Shown one piece after another: positions 18,403 to 26,771 of a DNA stretch of 64,000 nt. Position 1 is the stretch's first letter, and each line of letters opens with the position of its first letter. A model generated the notes under the pieces. That model had not been told where the DNA came from. It did not search any database and saw only the letters and a list, made by a program, of their open reading frames with translations. The stretch lies in the NCBI RefSeq assembly GCF_000712295.1, contig NZ_JMKI01000054.1:48668-112667 (forward strand), given 5' to 3'. The translations under genes and the position numbers were made by a program. Origin of the DNA: Synergistes jonesii (GTDB lineage: Bacteria; Synergistota; Synergistia; Synergistales; Synergistaceae).

Positions 18403-19362
18403 TCATGCGGGATTAAATTTATCTTTTCCTCTGGCACATCTCGGGCAATGCCAGTCCTCCGGCAAATTTTCAAAGGCTGTTCCTGCCGGGACGCCGTGAT
18501 CTGGGTCGCCTATGTCAGGATCGTATACATAGCCGCAGACGGAGCATACATATTTTCCGCTCTTTGTTTTGTAAGTGATTTCACCGACTGGAATGCTTTC
18601 AGGCGGATTATTGAGGTCGACAACCCTCTTAGCCTCCAGATTTTCATAGCCGAGCGGGGTATGCGTCGACAGATATACCGTAGGATGGTTGCCGATAAAT
18701 TCGCGCACTCGATCAAGAGTTTCTCTGGCGGCTCCAAGGTCGTCAAATACGACGGACAGTTTGTTCTCATACAACGCTTCGTCCGTGTAAGTAATGTCTC
18801 CGTGAATCATATAGAATAAGCCGTCGTTTTCCACGATGACGATGCTGTTCCCGCCGGTATGGCCCTTTGCCTTGATGAAATAGATGCCATCTTTGATCTT
18901 CTGGCTCTCGGGAAAATTGTAGTATGGGCCGTCCTCGAACTTTACAGCAACGATATTGTTAAGTCCCTTTAACTCATCCGCGCCGACTTCCTCTTCGTTT
19001 ACATAAATCTTTGCATTCGGGAAACGCCCCAGTTCACCGGAGTGATCTCTGTGCCTATGCGTCAAAAGAATCTTTGTGACCTGCTCCGGGCGATATCCCA
19101 ATTCGGCGAAGGCGTCCGCGTAATCCATGATGATCCTGCCCGTATAGATCGCCGTATTGTCATCCACGGCCCCTTCCGGAAAACCGGCTGGAAGACCGGT
19201 GTCGACCAGAATCACTTCGTCGCCGGCGTCGATCAGATAATTCTGAAGCCCGGACCTGTAACGAATGGCGCGGTCAAATTTTTCTGCACCTTCTTCGCCG
19301 CCGAAGACGAAGGGCTGTGTGGCAAATCCATCGGTTCTGAATTTGATTGCTTTGATTTCCAT
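18403..19362 (-). CDS. Metallo-beta-lactamase domain fused to C-terminal rubredoxin
   Basis: A two-domain protein. Residues 1 to about 265 are an MBL-fold hydrolase of the glyoxalase II/lactonase type, with [10 protein letters not shown] (HxHxDH), GHTGGNS and HGDITY metal-binding blocks. The last 48 residues are a rubredoxin: [17 protein letters not shown], and [15 protein letters not shown] supplies the second CxxC pair for a single iron. The arrangement recalls flavodiiron proteins (MBL-flavodoxin-rubredoxin), with the flavodoxin part as the separate next gene. However, the HxHxDH form suggests a zinc hydrolase as much as a diiron reductase. The start has a clear AAGGAG site. An oxygen or NO defence role is one possibility, not shown. 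Confidence 0.88.
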   Translation of the reverse strand: MEIKAIKFRTDGFATQPFVFGGEEGAEKFDRAIRYRSGLQNYLIDAGDEVILVDTGLPAGFPEGAVDDNTAIYTGRIIMDYADAFAELGYRPEQVTKILLTHRHRDHSGELGRFPNAKIYVNEEEVGADELKGLNNIVAVKFEDGPYYNFPESQKIKDGIYFIKAKGHTGGNSIVIVENDGLFYMIHGDITYTDEALYENKLSVVFDDLGAARETLDRVREFIGNHPTVYLSTHTPLGYENLEAKRVVDLNNPPESIPVGEITYKTKSGKYVCSVCGYVYDPDIGDPDHGVPAGTAFENLPEDWHCPRCARGKDKFNPA

Positions 19363-19389
19363 CTTTCTAATCTCCTTTACTCTCCGTTG

Positions 19390-19616
19390 TCACGTTGTTA
19401 CGGGTGCTTTTTTCAGCAGCAAGCGAAGGCTTATCATTTCCCGATCGGATAATCCTATGCGATCCTGCATGCTGAGCGCATCATATTTCAGTGCCTCCCC
19501 CTTATATGTCAGAGCTATTAAGAACGCCCTTTCATTATATTCTGCCCGCTCTTTTTTGAACAGGCCCGCTTTTCCATCGGTATGGTAAAAATCTCTTTTA
19601 ATGTGCGTTTTTTCAT
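19390..19616 (-). pseudogene. Small unknown gene with a single-base frameshift
   Basis: ATG 19616 follows AAGGA at a proper distance and begins MKKRTLKEIFTIPMEK. The frame then fails within about 20 codons. Adding one A to the run GGAAAAG gives a continuous 75-residue product that goes on AGLFKKERAEYNERAFLIAL and ends DREMISLRLLLKKAPVTT at the TGA at 19390. Protein-like composition on both sides of the break argues for a real gene that is broken or mis-sequenced. The family is not recognised. It lies upstream of the MBL-rubredoxin gene in the same direction. Confidence 0.5.
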
Positions 19617-19751
19617 TCTGATCCTTAAAAATTTGCTTTATTATTCAACGACTACTTTGATCGCAGCGCATTCGCCGCCGGCGACTCCGGCAGAGTTTCC
19701 CTGCCTCGCCCGCTGCCGCCTTTGCCGCGTATCTCGCCCATATGACATTCC

Positions 19752-20543
19752 TTACAGCGCCACAGTCTGTCCGCAGGAGAGATAGCGGAGCTGCTCTTTC
19801 ATGATTTTCTTGAGATATTCATATTGCGCGGCGCCCGTACAGTGGCAGGTGTAATACAGCGTTTTGCGCCGCGTCAAATATTGGGCCGCTTCGTCGAGCA
19901 GACGCTTTCCCGCGCCCTTCGGATCTGCCTTCATGAAGTGGAAGCCGCCGATCAGAACGTCCGGCTCGAACCATTCCAAGAGATTCAGCACGCCCTTGTG
20001 GGAGCAGCCGCTGATCAGGATGCGTCTGCCGTTTTCTCTGATTTGCAGATATTGCTCATGCCGAAAATCCTCCGGCAGCGTCCTTCCCTCTACGCTCATT
20101 GTGAGGCCGGCCGAATCGACGGGGAAGCGGCGTTCCCGCTCGTTGCAGGAGGAGAGCTCCAGCCCGTCGTCGATCTGATAGTAGGCATCCGTGTAAACAA
20201 GCCGGGGATCGGAGGCAAGCTCCGGAGCGAGGCCGATCTCTTTTCCCGCCGCATTCCCGTGCTTTTCAAAGGCGTGACGGCTCACGTAAACGGGGGCGTG
20301 GTCGTTTTCGGTTAGAAAAGCGCTCAGCCCGCCGCCGTGGTCGTAGTGGCCGTGGGACAAAACTGCAAAGTCGACGGCGTCAAGGCTGACGCCCATTTTT
20401 TGGGCGTTTTCCGCAAAGGCGCGGCTTTGCCCCATATCGAACAAAATTTTGCGGCCGCACGCCTCGATATACAGGCTGAGCCCGTGTTCCGTGCGAAAAT
20501 CCCTGCTGCACGCCGTATTCTCCATCAGCGCTTTTACAATCAT
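19752..20543 (-). CDS. MBL-fold metallohydrolase, dihydropterin/RFA-P-synthase-like group
   Basis: A cytoplasmic MBL-fold protein of the group annotated as 7,8-dihydropterin-6-yl-methyl-4-(beta-D-ribofuranosyl)aminobenzene 5'-phosphate synthase-like. The metal motif is LSHGHYDHGGGLS near residue 60. Later blocks are ISGCSHKGVLNLLEW and IGGFHFMKAD, and YYTCHCTGAAQYEYLK near the C-terminus has the cysteines and histidine usual for this group. In most bacteria this family has no known substrate. ATG 20543 is chosen because AAGGAG lies 8 bp before it and the fold starts at once (MIVKALMENT); the longer open frame is compositional. A decayed copy of its 3' end lies at 17676-17728. Confidence 0.84.
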   Translation of the reverse strand: MIVKALMENTACSRDFRTEHGLSLYIEACGRKILFDMGQSRAFAENAQKMGVSLDAVDFAVLSHGHYDHGGGLSAFLTENDHAPVYVSRHAFEKHGNAAGKEIGLAPELASDPRLVYTDAYYQIDDGLELSSCNERERRFPVDSAGLTMSVEGRTLPEDFRHEQYLQIRENGRRILISGCSHKGVLNLLEWFEPDVLIGGFHFMKADPKGAGKRLLDEAAQYLTRRKTLYYTCHCTGAAQYEYLKKIMKEQLRYLSCGQTVAL

Positions 20544-20779
20544 TATGGATGCTCCTTTTTCGCGTTTTCCGCTCGCGTTTCTGTCTGCGGATATTATATT
20601 CCTTTTAGAGCCGGCGCGGGCTTCCGCGGACGATGCAAGAGCTGCAGACGAGGAAGGCGGCGCAGCCGCCGACGGCTGGACTGCGCGGACAAAGCGAAAT
20701 ATGGTTTTTCTCTGAACTGAAAGCGGAAAAGGCGAAAGACGCGGCGGATGTTTTCCCGCCGCGTCGAAGTTGCCGGAAT

Positions 20780-21709
20780 TTATTTTCCCGCGCAGGCCGT
20801 GCCGCCGCAGGGGCCGGCTCTCAGCATCGCGCTGTCCGTGTCGTGCCCGACCCACTGCTGGAGCCGCCGCGCGAGCGCGATCATCTTATCGAGGTCTATC
20901 CCGCTTTCTATCCCCATTTCGCGCAGCATGTGAAGCACATCCTCCGACGCGACGTTCCCCGACGCGCCCGGCGCGAAGGGGCAGCCGCCGAGCCCGGCAA
21001 GCGACGCGTCGTAGCGTATCACCCCGGCGTTCATCCCGGCGACGATGTTCGCGAGCGCCATGCCGCGCGTGTTGTGCAGATGCAGGAACCACTTCACTTG
21101 CGGAAATTTTTCTATCATATGGGAAGCCCTGTCGTACACCTGTCGCGGATTCGCCATGCCAGTCGTGTCGGAGAGGGAAAGCTCCGTGACGCCTAGGTCT
21201 TCGACGAAACGCCCGGCGATGGAGGCGACCCTTTCTACGGGTATCTTTCCTTCGAAGGGGCAGCCGAAAGCGGTGGAAATAGCGCCGGAGACCTCCGCGC
21301 CGTTCTCTCTCGCGAATGCCGCGCACTCTTCGAAGCCCTTCAAAAGCTCCCCGACGCTCTTGTTCAGGTTCGCCTTCGCGTGCGATTCGCTCGCCGAAAG
21401 CGTCAGCTTGACCTTCGTTATTCCAGCGGCTAGCGCGCGCTCCACTCCCTTTATGTTTGCGACGAGGGCCCTGTACTCGACGCCAGGCAGTCTGCGCAGC
21501 CTCTTCGCGACCTCGTCGCTGTCGGCCATCTGCGGCACCGCCTTCGGATTCACGAAGGAACCTATCTCTATGATCGGCACGCCGGCCTCCGCCGCGCCTT
21601 CGATCAGCGAAATTTTCTGCTCGACGGAGAGCGTCGTCTTTTCATTCTGCAGCCCGTCGCGGGGGCCGACCTCGCAGAAAATGATTTTTTCAGGCCAATT
21701 CATCGGCAT
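20780..21709 (-). CDS. Hydroxymethylglutaryl-CoA lyase-like enzyme
   Basis: A DRE-TIM metallolyase that by family cleaves 3-hydroxy-3-methylglutaryl-CoA or a related tertiary 3-hydroxyacyl-CoA into acetyl-CoA and an oxoacid. Motifs: EVGPRDGLQNE near residue 13 (divalent metal and catalytic Arg-Asp), LSDTTGMANP, and LHLHNTRGMALAN with metal-binding His residues. The signature GLGGCPFAPGASGNVASED carries the active-site Cys. Length 309 is normal. ATG 21709 or 21703 may be the start. It is divergent from the TIM-barrel/aroD/Tct operon across a shared control region, so it probably serves the same catabolic route, perhaps as its final C-C cleavage. Confidence 0.9.
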   Translation of the reverse strand: MPMNWPEKIIFCEVGPRDGLQNEKTTLSVEQKISLIEGAAEAGVPIIEIGSFVNPKAVPQMADSDEVAKRLRRLPGVEYRALVANIKGVERALAAGITKVKLTLSASESHAKANLNKSVGELLKGFEECAAFARENGAEVSGAISTAFGCPFEGKIPVERVASIAGRFVEDLGVTELSLSDTTGMANPRQVYDRASHMIEKFPQVKWFLHLHNTRGMALANIVAGMNAGVIRYDASLAGLGGCPFAPGASGNVASEDVLHMLREMGIESGIDLDKMIALARRLQQWVGHDTDSAMLRAGPCGGTACAGK

Positions 21710-21753
21710 TTTGCATCACTCCCGAATGACGAAATAAAGAACATCGTCAGTGT

Positions 21754-21759
21754 ATTATA
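21754..21759 (-). promoter_or_regulatory. -10 element for the HMG-CoA-lyase-like gene
   Basis: On the minus strand the hexamer is a perfect TATAAT, about 45 bp before the start codon. The -35 is imperfect at normal spacing. The left operator palindrome lies just upstream of it. Confidence 0.45.
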
Positions 21760-21788
21760 GGTTTTGTTTTCTGTCAAACGATAAATAA

Positions 21789-21803
21789 TTTCGTATAACG
21801 AAA
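21789..21803. promoter_or_regulatory. Operator palindrome 1 in the divergent control region
   Basis: TTTCGT-ATA-ACGAAA: perfect 6-bp arms and the same ATA spacer as the second site at 21895. Likely bound by the IclR-type regulator encoded at 30632-31375 or another dimeric repressor (inference). Confidence 0.6.
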
Positions 21804-21838
21804 ATAACTGAAAAAAACAATTGTAGTATTTTTACCCC

Positions 21839-21867
21839 TTGACATTGTGTGCAAAGAACTGTAACAT
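21839..21867 (+). promoter_or_regulatory. Promoter of the TIM-barrel/aroD/Tct operon
   Basis: TTGACA at 21839-21844, 17-bp spacer, TAACAT at 21862-21867. Predicted transcription start is near 21875, just before operator 2. Confidence 0.6.
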
Positions 21868-21894
21868 GTATTTACAATAAAAAATGGATATTAA

Positions 21895-21909
21895 TTCCGT
21901 ATAACGGAA
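21895..21909. promoter_or_regulatory. Operator palindrome 2 in the divergent control region
   Basis: TTCCGT-ATA-ACGGAA: perfect 6-bp arms, spacer ATA. It lies downstream of the predicted transcription start and 27 bp before the start codon, a position where a bound protein would block elongation or initiation. Confidence 0.62.
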
Positions 21910-21936
21910 AAAAGATCAACAGGACGGAGTGGTTTC

Positions 21937-22764
21937 ATGTCGCACAAATTTTCGTTAGCGCATCTTACAGTCCTCGGATGGTCGCCCGCGGAGATGGCTT
22001 ATAACGCTAGCCTCCTGGGCTATGATTATATCGGCATACGCAATATCAATATGGGGGTGAAGGGGGAAAGGGATTTCAGTATCCCCCTCGGAAGCGGGCG
22101 CTACAAATCGCTGAAAGAGGCGCTCGAAGAAACTGGCATGAAGATTCACGACATAGAGCTGGCGCGCGTCCTCGACGGCGGCGACGTAAGTTCCTACGAG
22201 CCCGCTTTCGAGGCCGGAGCGTCGCTTGGAGCGCGCGCCGTCCTGTCAAGCATATGGACGGACAAAAAGGATTATTACATCGAGCAGTTCGCTAAGCTCT
22301 GTGACCTGGCCGCGCAGTACGGGATGACGGTCAACCTTGAATACGTGACCTGGGCCGGCGTCTGGAATCTCAAAGGCGTTATGGAGGTTTTGAACGCGGT
22401 GAAGCGCACGAACGCGCGCGTCATGGCGGATACGCTGCACACATGGCGCTCGCGCGTTTCGCTCGGCGAGCTCAGAAGCGTGCCGAAGAAGCTCTTCGAT
22501 ATGGCGCACATCTGCGACGCTCCCGCCGAGATTCCCGACCGCGGCGACAAAGATGCGCTTATCTATACGGGGCGCGACGCGAGATACTACGTCGGGGAGG
22601 GCGGCATCGACGTAGCTGGAATGGTGAAGTGCATGAGGGAAGACACCGTGCTGTCGATAGAGCTGCCGCACCTCGCGAGGGCCGCCGAGTACGGCTATAC
22701 GGAGCACGCACGCCGCTGCCTCGCGACGGCGAAGGAATATCTGAGAAAAAACGGCGCTGATTGA
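21937..22764 (+). CDS. Sugar phosphate isomerase/epimerase-like TIM-barrel protein
   Basis: A cytoplasmic protein of the xylose isomerase-like TIM-barrel superfamily (AP endonuclease 2 family). Features are an N-terminal KFSLAHLTVLGWSP strand, NLEYVTWAGVWNL with a metal-binding Glu near residue 133, MADTLHTWRSR, and HICDAPAEIPDRG with further metal ligands. The superfamily contains isomerases, epimerases and 3-dehydroshikimate dehydratases (AsbF/QuiC type). With a 3-dehydroquinate dehydratase as the next gene (37 bp), a dehydroshikimate dehydratase role is attractive but unproven. GGACGGAG upstream of the ATG is the ribosome site. It is the first gene of the operon with tctBAC. Confidence 0.8.
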   Translation: MSHKFSLAHLTVLGWSPAEMAYNASLLGYDYIGIRNINMGVKGERDFSIPLGSGRYKSLKEALEETGMKIHDIELARVLDGGDVSSYEPAFEAGASLGARAVLSSIWTDKKDYYIEQFAKLCDLAAQYGMTVNLEYVTWAGVWNLKGVMEVLNAVKRTNARVMADTLHTWRSRVSLGELRSVPKKLFDMAHICDAPAEIPDRGDKDALIYTGRDARYYVGEGGIDVAGMVKCMREDTVLSIELPHLARAAEYGYTEHARRCLATAKEYLRKNGAD

Positions 22765-22801
22765 TCTGCGCGGAAGCTTTGAAAAATAAGAGGTGCTGCA
22801 T

Positions 22802-23572
22802 ATGAGACTTGAAGCTGGAAAACCTATAAAGGCGTCGAAACAGATACTCGGCGGAGAAAAGCCTCTCGTGTGCATCCCGCTGGTGGGAAAAACGCGCGAA
22901 GCGATAATTTCCGAGGCAAATAACGTGCCGGTTATTGCGCCGGATATCATTGAACTCAGAATAGACGCGTGGAATTTTATCGAAGATGTACCGCGTTCGA
23001 TTGATATGATCGGCGAGGTGCATAAAATCGTCGGCGATACTCCGATCATACTCACATGCCGCGGCGACTGGGAAGGCGGATTCAAAAAGGTCGACGACGG
23101 TGCGAAGTTCGCGGTCTACGCCGGCGCGGTCGAACTCGCGTACGTGGATTTTATCGACGCAGAGCTTAAATACGGCGGGGAAAAGCTTGGCGAGCTTCTC
23201 GAAACGCTTAGAGGGACAAAGACTTCTCTCATAGTTTCTTTCCATGATTTCAAAGCAACGCCGCCAAAAGAGGAGCTTTTCTCAATAATGGAAAAGGAGA
23301 TTCAAGTGGGGGCTCATGTCGCGAAGCTGGCCGCAATGCCGCAGCGAGAGGAAGACGTTCTCGGCGTGCTCGAAGCGACGCTTGCTATTAGGAGAAAATA
23401 TCCCGATGTCCCGATCATTTCTATGTCTATGGGACCGCTCGGCGCGGTAACTAGGCTTGTCGGAGGGGTTTTCGGCTCCGACCTTACCTTCGCCGTAGGC
23501 TCGAAAGCCTCCGCGCCGGGACAGATTCCTGTCGCCGAGTTGCGCAAGTGCTTTGGAGTAGTTTACCCGTGA
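22802..23572 (+). CDS. aroD: Type I 3-dehydroquinate dehydratase
   Basis: Class I dehydroquinase, interconverting 3-dehydroquinate and 3-dehydroshikimate through a lysine Schiff base. Visible residues: ELRID near 46 (Glu and Arg of the active site), SFHDF with the general-base His near 143, VAKLAAMP with the Schiff-base Lys near 170, and SMGPLGAVTRLVGG with the substrate-binding Arg. The C-terminal QIPVAEL closes the site. I chose ATG 22802 because AAGAGG lies 8 bp upstream; a GTG at 22793 overlaps that site. No other shikimate-pathway gene is nearby. Placement between a TIM-barrel enzyme and a tricarboxylate-type transporter suggests a catabolic rather than biosynthetic role. Confidence 0.93.
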   Translation: MRLEAGKPIKASKQILGGEKPLVCIPLVGKTREAIISEANNVPVIAPDIIELRIDAWNFIEDVPRSIDMIGEVHKIVGDTPIILTCRGDWEGGFKKVDDGAKFAVYAGAVELAYVDFIDAELKYGGEKLGELLETLRGTKTSLIVSFHDFKATPPKEELFSIMEKEIQVGAHVAKLAAMPQREEDVLGVLEATLAIRRKYPDVPIISMSMGPLGAVTRLVGGVFGSDLTFAVGSKASAPGQIPVAELRKCFGVVYP

Positions 23573-23605
23573 CAGCCGGAATAACGCGGAAAGCAGGTGT
23601 ATAAC

Positions 23606-24130
23606 TTGACTGAAAATAATAATGCACATAAAGATATTGACGGTGCCGCCGCAAAGGCAGACCTGCAGCCAGGAGAAAAGGTTTTTACCGTCATCCTTTT
23701 CGCTGTGACTGTCTTTCTGTTTTACCGTTCGATCCTTCTGTGGCAGATGGCTCCGGGAATCAGCGGCCCGGCGATGCTCCCTCTGCTCTCAAGCGGCCTC
23801 GCGGCTTTGCTGTTGGCGGCCTCCATCGCCGTAAATATATGGAAAACGACCCCTGCCAGCGGGAGAAATCTGACTTTCTCGCAAAAGACATATATAGTTT
23901 TAGAATATCTTTTTTCGAAGAATGTAATAGTTACGATTATTTTTATATTTGCATACTGTGTTCTGCTGAATTTTAGCGTACCCTTCTATCTCTCCTCAGC
24001 GCTCTTCCTGTGGGGGCTTATGTCATTCCTTGCAAAGGGAGGGCTCGTGAAAAATATTATATGGACGGCCATGGTGCTGGCGTTCATAGCCGTGGTTTTC
24101 GGGATGCTTTTCAGCGTCGTTATGCCGTGA
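23606..24130 (+). CDS. tctB: TctB-like small subunit of tripartite tricarboxylate transporter
   Basis: A small inner-membrane subunit of a TTT-family secondary transporter. After a hydrophilic N-terminus the protein has about four hydrophobic helices (for example FTVILFAVTVFLFY, LLSSGLAALLLAASIAVNI, IVTIIFIFAYCVLLNF and the C-terminal MVLAFIAVVFGMLFSVV). TTG 23606 is preferred because AGCAGG lies 8 bp before it; GTG 23597 would overlap that site. It lies 33 bp after aroD and 15 bp before tctA. Sequence of TctB subunits is poorly conserved, so the assignment rests on topology and context. Confidence 0.83.
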   Translation: MTENNNAHKDIDGAAAKADLQPGEKVFTVILFAVTVFLFYRSILLWQMAPGISGPAMLPLLSSGLAALLLAASIAVNIWKTTPASGRNLTFSQKTYIVLEYLFSKNVIVTIIFIFAYCVLLNFSVPFYLSSALFLWGLMSFLAKGGLVKNIIWTAMVLAFIAVVFGMLFSVVMP

Positions 24131-24145
24131 GAGGAGAAAGATAAA

Positions 24146-25663
24146 ATGGATTTAAGTTATCTGATGATTCCATTCACGAGCCCGATAATAATAGCTCTTG
24201 TAGCGGCGGGAACTTTTGTTGGGATATATATAGGCGCGATTCCCGGGCTTTCCGCAACGATGGCGGTCTCACTTCTCGTTTCGCTGACGTTCGGTTGGGA
24301 GACTAATAAAGCCGTTGCAATGATGATCGGTGTGTTTATCGGCGGCGTTTATGGCGGCTCACGTTCTGCGATACTGCTGAATATTCCCGGAGCGCCTGCG
24401 GCGGTGGCGACCGCGCTGGACGGCTATCCGCTTGCGAAAAAGGGCCTAGCCGGCAAAGCTATGGGCGTTGCAACGACTCAGAGCTTCATTGGAACGGTAT
24501 TCGGAATAATAGTGCTGATGTTCGGCGCGCCTTTTGTTGCGGCGTTTGCAATGAAATTCTCTTCAGTCGACTATATGCTGCTTGCGTTTATGGGTATGAT
24601 GATGGTTGGTAGCCTAGGTTGCAAATCTATGACGCGCGGCATTGTCGCGGCAAGTCTCGGCATCTTCCTCGGGACAGTTGGGATGGATCCGCTTACTGCC
24701 GTCACACGCTTTACGTTCGGTAACACCTATCTTAATTCTGGGGTCAATTTCATCGTTGCGCTCATTGGGCTCTTCGGAGCGGCGGAGGCAATATCGCAGA
24801 TGACGGAAATGGGAGTTGAGCCGATAAAGCAGAAGATCGACAGGATCATCCCCTCTTTCAGCGAAACTAAAAAATATATACCGCTCACCATTCGTTCGGC
24901 AATCGTCGGTGTACTGGTCGGGGCTCTGCCCGGCGCCGGCGGTGATATAGCGGCGCTTCTGACCTATGACCAGGCTAAGCGTACTGTACGTAATCCCGAG
25001 GTGCCGTTCGGCGAAGGCGCCGTAGAAGGCATAGTCGCGCCTGAAACGGCGAACAACGCGGCGATAGGAGGCGCCTTCATCCCGATGTTGACGCTTGGCA
25101 TACCAGGCGACGCGGTAACGGCGGTGCTGATAGGCGCTCTGACGATTCACGGGCTACGCCCGGGGCCGAACCTGATGACGGATAATCCGCAAATGTTCAA
25201 CGTGATAGTAGGCTGTCTGTGGATCGGCGCGATATGCCTCCTGATATTCGGGCTGACCGGCATAAAAATATTCACGAAAGTCGTAGAGATACCCAAGCCT
25301 ATACTCATGCCGACAATACTTATCCTCTCGGTGATAGGTTCCTACGCCATCAACAACAGCCTTTACGATATATTCTGGATGCTCGGCTTTGGCGTTCTTG
25401 GATATTTCATGAAGCGCTTCGATTATCCTATAGGTCCGATGGTCCTCGGTGTAATACTGTGCCGGTTGATGGAGACAAACCTGCTGCGCGGCCTTATGCT
25501 GCACGGCTCGGCGTTCGGCCTTATCCTGAGTATATTTAAAAGCCCGATTTCTGTGTGCCTGTTTGCGCTGATGATCTTTCTGCTCGCCACTAACAGCAAT
25601 ACCTACAGGAATTGGAAGAAAAAACGCGATGAAGCTAAGGTTGCAGAGCGCTGTAAAGCTTAA
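24146..25663 (+). CDS. tctA: TctA-like large permease of tripartite tricarboxylate transporter
   Basis: The 12-helix inner-membrane permease of the TTT system, 505 residues. Conserved blocks: GIYIGAIPGLSATMAVSLL near residue 30, GGVYGGSRSAILLNIPGAPAA near 75, GALPGAGGDIAALLTYDQAK near 255, and EGIVAPETANNAAIGGAFIP near 290. All are hallmarks of TctA. GGAGAAAGATAAA precedes the ATG. The system uses an ion gradient and a periplasmic TctC receptor. Family substrates include citrate, tartrate, aromatic acids and other carboxylates; context suggests an organic acid used by the flanking enzymes. Confidence 0.95.
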   Translation: MDLSYLMIPFTSPIIIALVAAGTFVGIYIGAIPGLSATMAVSLLVSLTFGWETNKAVAMMIGVFIGGVYGGSRSAILLNIPGAPAAVATALDGYPLAKKGLAGKAMGVATTQSFIGTVFGIIVLMFGAPFVAAFAMKFSSVDYMLLAFMGMMMVGSLGCKSMTRGIVAASLGIFLGTVGMDPLTAVTRFTFGNTYLNSGVNFIVALIGLFGAAEAISQMTEMGVEPIKQKIDRIIPSFSETKKYIPLTIRSAIVGVLVGALPGAGGDIAALLTYDQAKRTVRNPEVPFGEGAVEGIVAPETANNAAIGGAFIPMLTLGIPGDAVTAVLIGALTIHGLRPGPNLMTDNPQMFNVIVGCLWIGAICLLIFGLTGIKIFTKVVEIPKPILMPTILILSVIGSYAINNSLYDIFWMLGFGVLGYFMKRFDYPIGPMVLGVILCRLMETNLLRGLMLHGSAFGLILSIFKSPISVCLFALMIFLLATNSNTYRNWKKKRDEAKVAERCKA

Positions 25664-25808
25664 AGGTGAGCGGATAATGAAAAACATTTCAATAAAAACA
25701 AAACCCGCCTGCCTTCTCGGATGTCCGCCGGAATATTCGGTGTCCCAGGGAATGCGTAACATAGAAGGCTTTGAAGCCGAAAAAATAAGACACAGGAGGA
25801 ATAGCACC

Positions 25809-26771
25809 ATGAGAAAATTTTCCATACTTATCGCACTAATCCTGGCAATGGCTGTCAGCGCCTGCGCGTTTGCAGCATACCCCGAGAAAAATATCAACTG
25901 CGTCATACAGTGGGGCGCCGGCGGAGGGACCGACTCGCTCATGCGCCCTCTCTGCTCATTAGCCGAGAAGGAGGTCGGCAAGAGCCTTGTAATGCAGAAT
26001 ATGACCGGCGGTACCGGATCGATAGCCACACAGTTCGTGTATGACAAGCCGGCTGACGGTTACACTCTTCTTCTCGGCGCCGAGAATCCTGCGCTTTACC
26101 AGGTACTTAACATCTCAAAGCTCACCTATGGCGACTTTGAACCTGTATTCCTTATAGGCGACGAAACGACGGGAATCATCGTAAGGAAGGGTTCGAAGTA
26201 TAAGACATTTACAGATATCGTAAAGGACGCGAAGGCCAACCCAGGCAAAGTCAAGATATCGACTACAGGCGCCGGCGGCCTGCCGTGGGAAATGGGCGCT
26301 TTTATCACAAGCGTTACCGGCGCGACATTTGCGCAGATTCCCTATGACAGCGACGCTTCTGCAAGGACGGCTGTCATAAATGGAGAATGCGACTTCACGG
26401 TATGCAAGGTCCAGTCAGGTATCGAATCGCACAAAGCGGGTGCGATAGTATTCCTCACGATGTTCGCAAAACAGCCTGTAGCTGCAATGCCGGAAATCCC
26501 GATCGTAACAAAGGAATACCCCGATTTCGATCAGTATCTCCCATGGGGTCCCTTCTACGGAATCTTTGCTAAGAAGGGCACAGACCCCGCCAAGATAAAA
26601 TTCCTAAGCGCCGCGTTTGCCAAGGCTTTCCAAGACCTAACGTACAAGGATGTCCTTTCGAAATTCAACATCAACGCACTCGGCTACGCAGGAGCTGACG
26701 CCAAAAAGTATATCACCGGCTGGCAGTCGAACACGATCAGCGCTCTTAAGAAGAGCGGCGCCGTGAAATAA
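25809..26771 (+). CDS. tctC: TctC-like periplasmic solute-binding protein
   Basis: Periplasmic receptor of the TTT system (Bug/TctC family), 320 residues. The signal peptide is MRKFSILIALILAMAVSACA, and the cysteine at about residue 20 may make it a lipoprotein. The mature start YPEKNINCVIQWGAGGGTDSLMRPL is the family landmark, with NMTGGTGSIATQFVYDKPADGY following. ATG 25809 has a strong AGGAGG site. An in-frame ATG at 25677, with AAAGGTG before it, would add 44 residues ahead of the signal peptide; this looks less likely. It ends the first operon of the island. Confidence 0.93.
   Translation: MRKFSILIALILAMAVSACAFAAYPEKNINCVIQWGAGGGTDSLMRPLCSLAEKEVGKSLVMQNMTGGTGSIATQFVYDKPADGYTLLLGAENPALYQVLNISKLTYGDFEPVFLIGDETTGIIVRKGSKYKTFTDIVKDAKANPGKVKISTTGAGGLPWEMGAFITSVTGATFAQIPYDSDASARTAVINGECDFTVCKVQSGIESHKAGAIVFLTMFAKQPVAAMPEIPIVTKEYPDFDQYLPWGPFYGIFAKKGTDPAKIKFLSAAFAKAFQDLTYKDVLSKFNINALGYAGADAKKYITGWQSNTISALKKSGAVK

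Noticed and set aside
19560..19580. Programmed -1 frameshift in the small gene
   Set aside because: GGAAAAG does not fit the X XXY YYZ slippery pattern and no downstream structure was evident; an indel is simpler.
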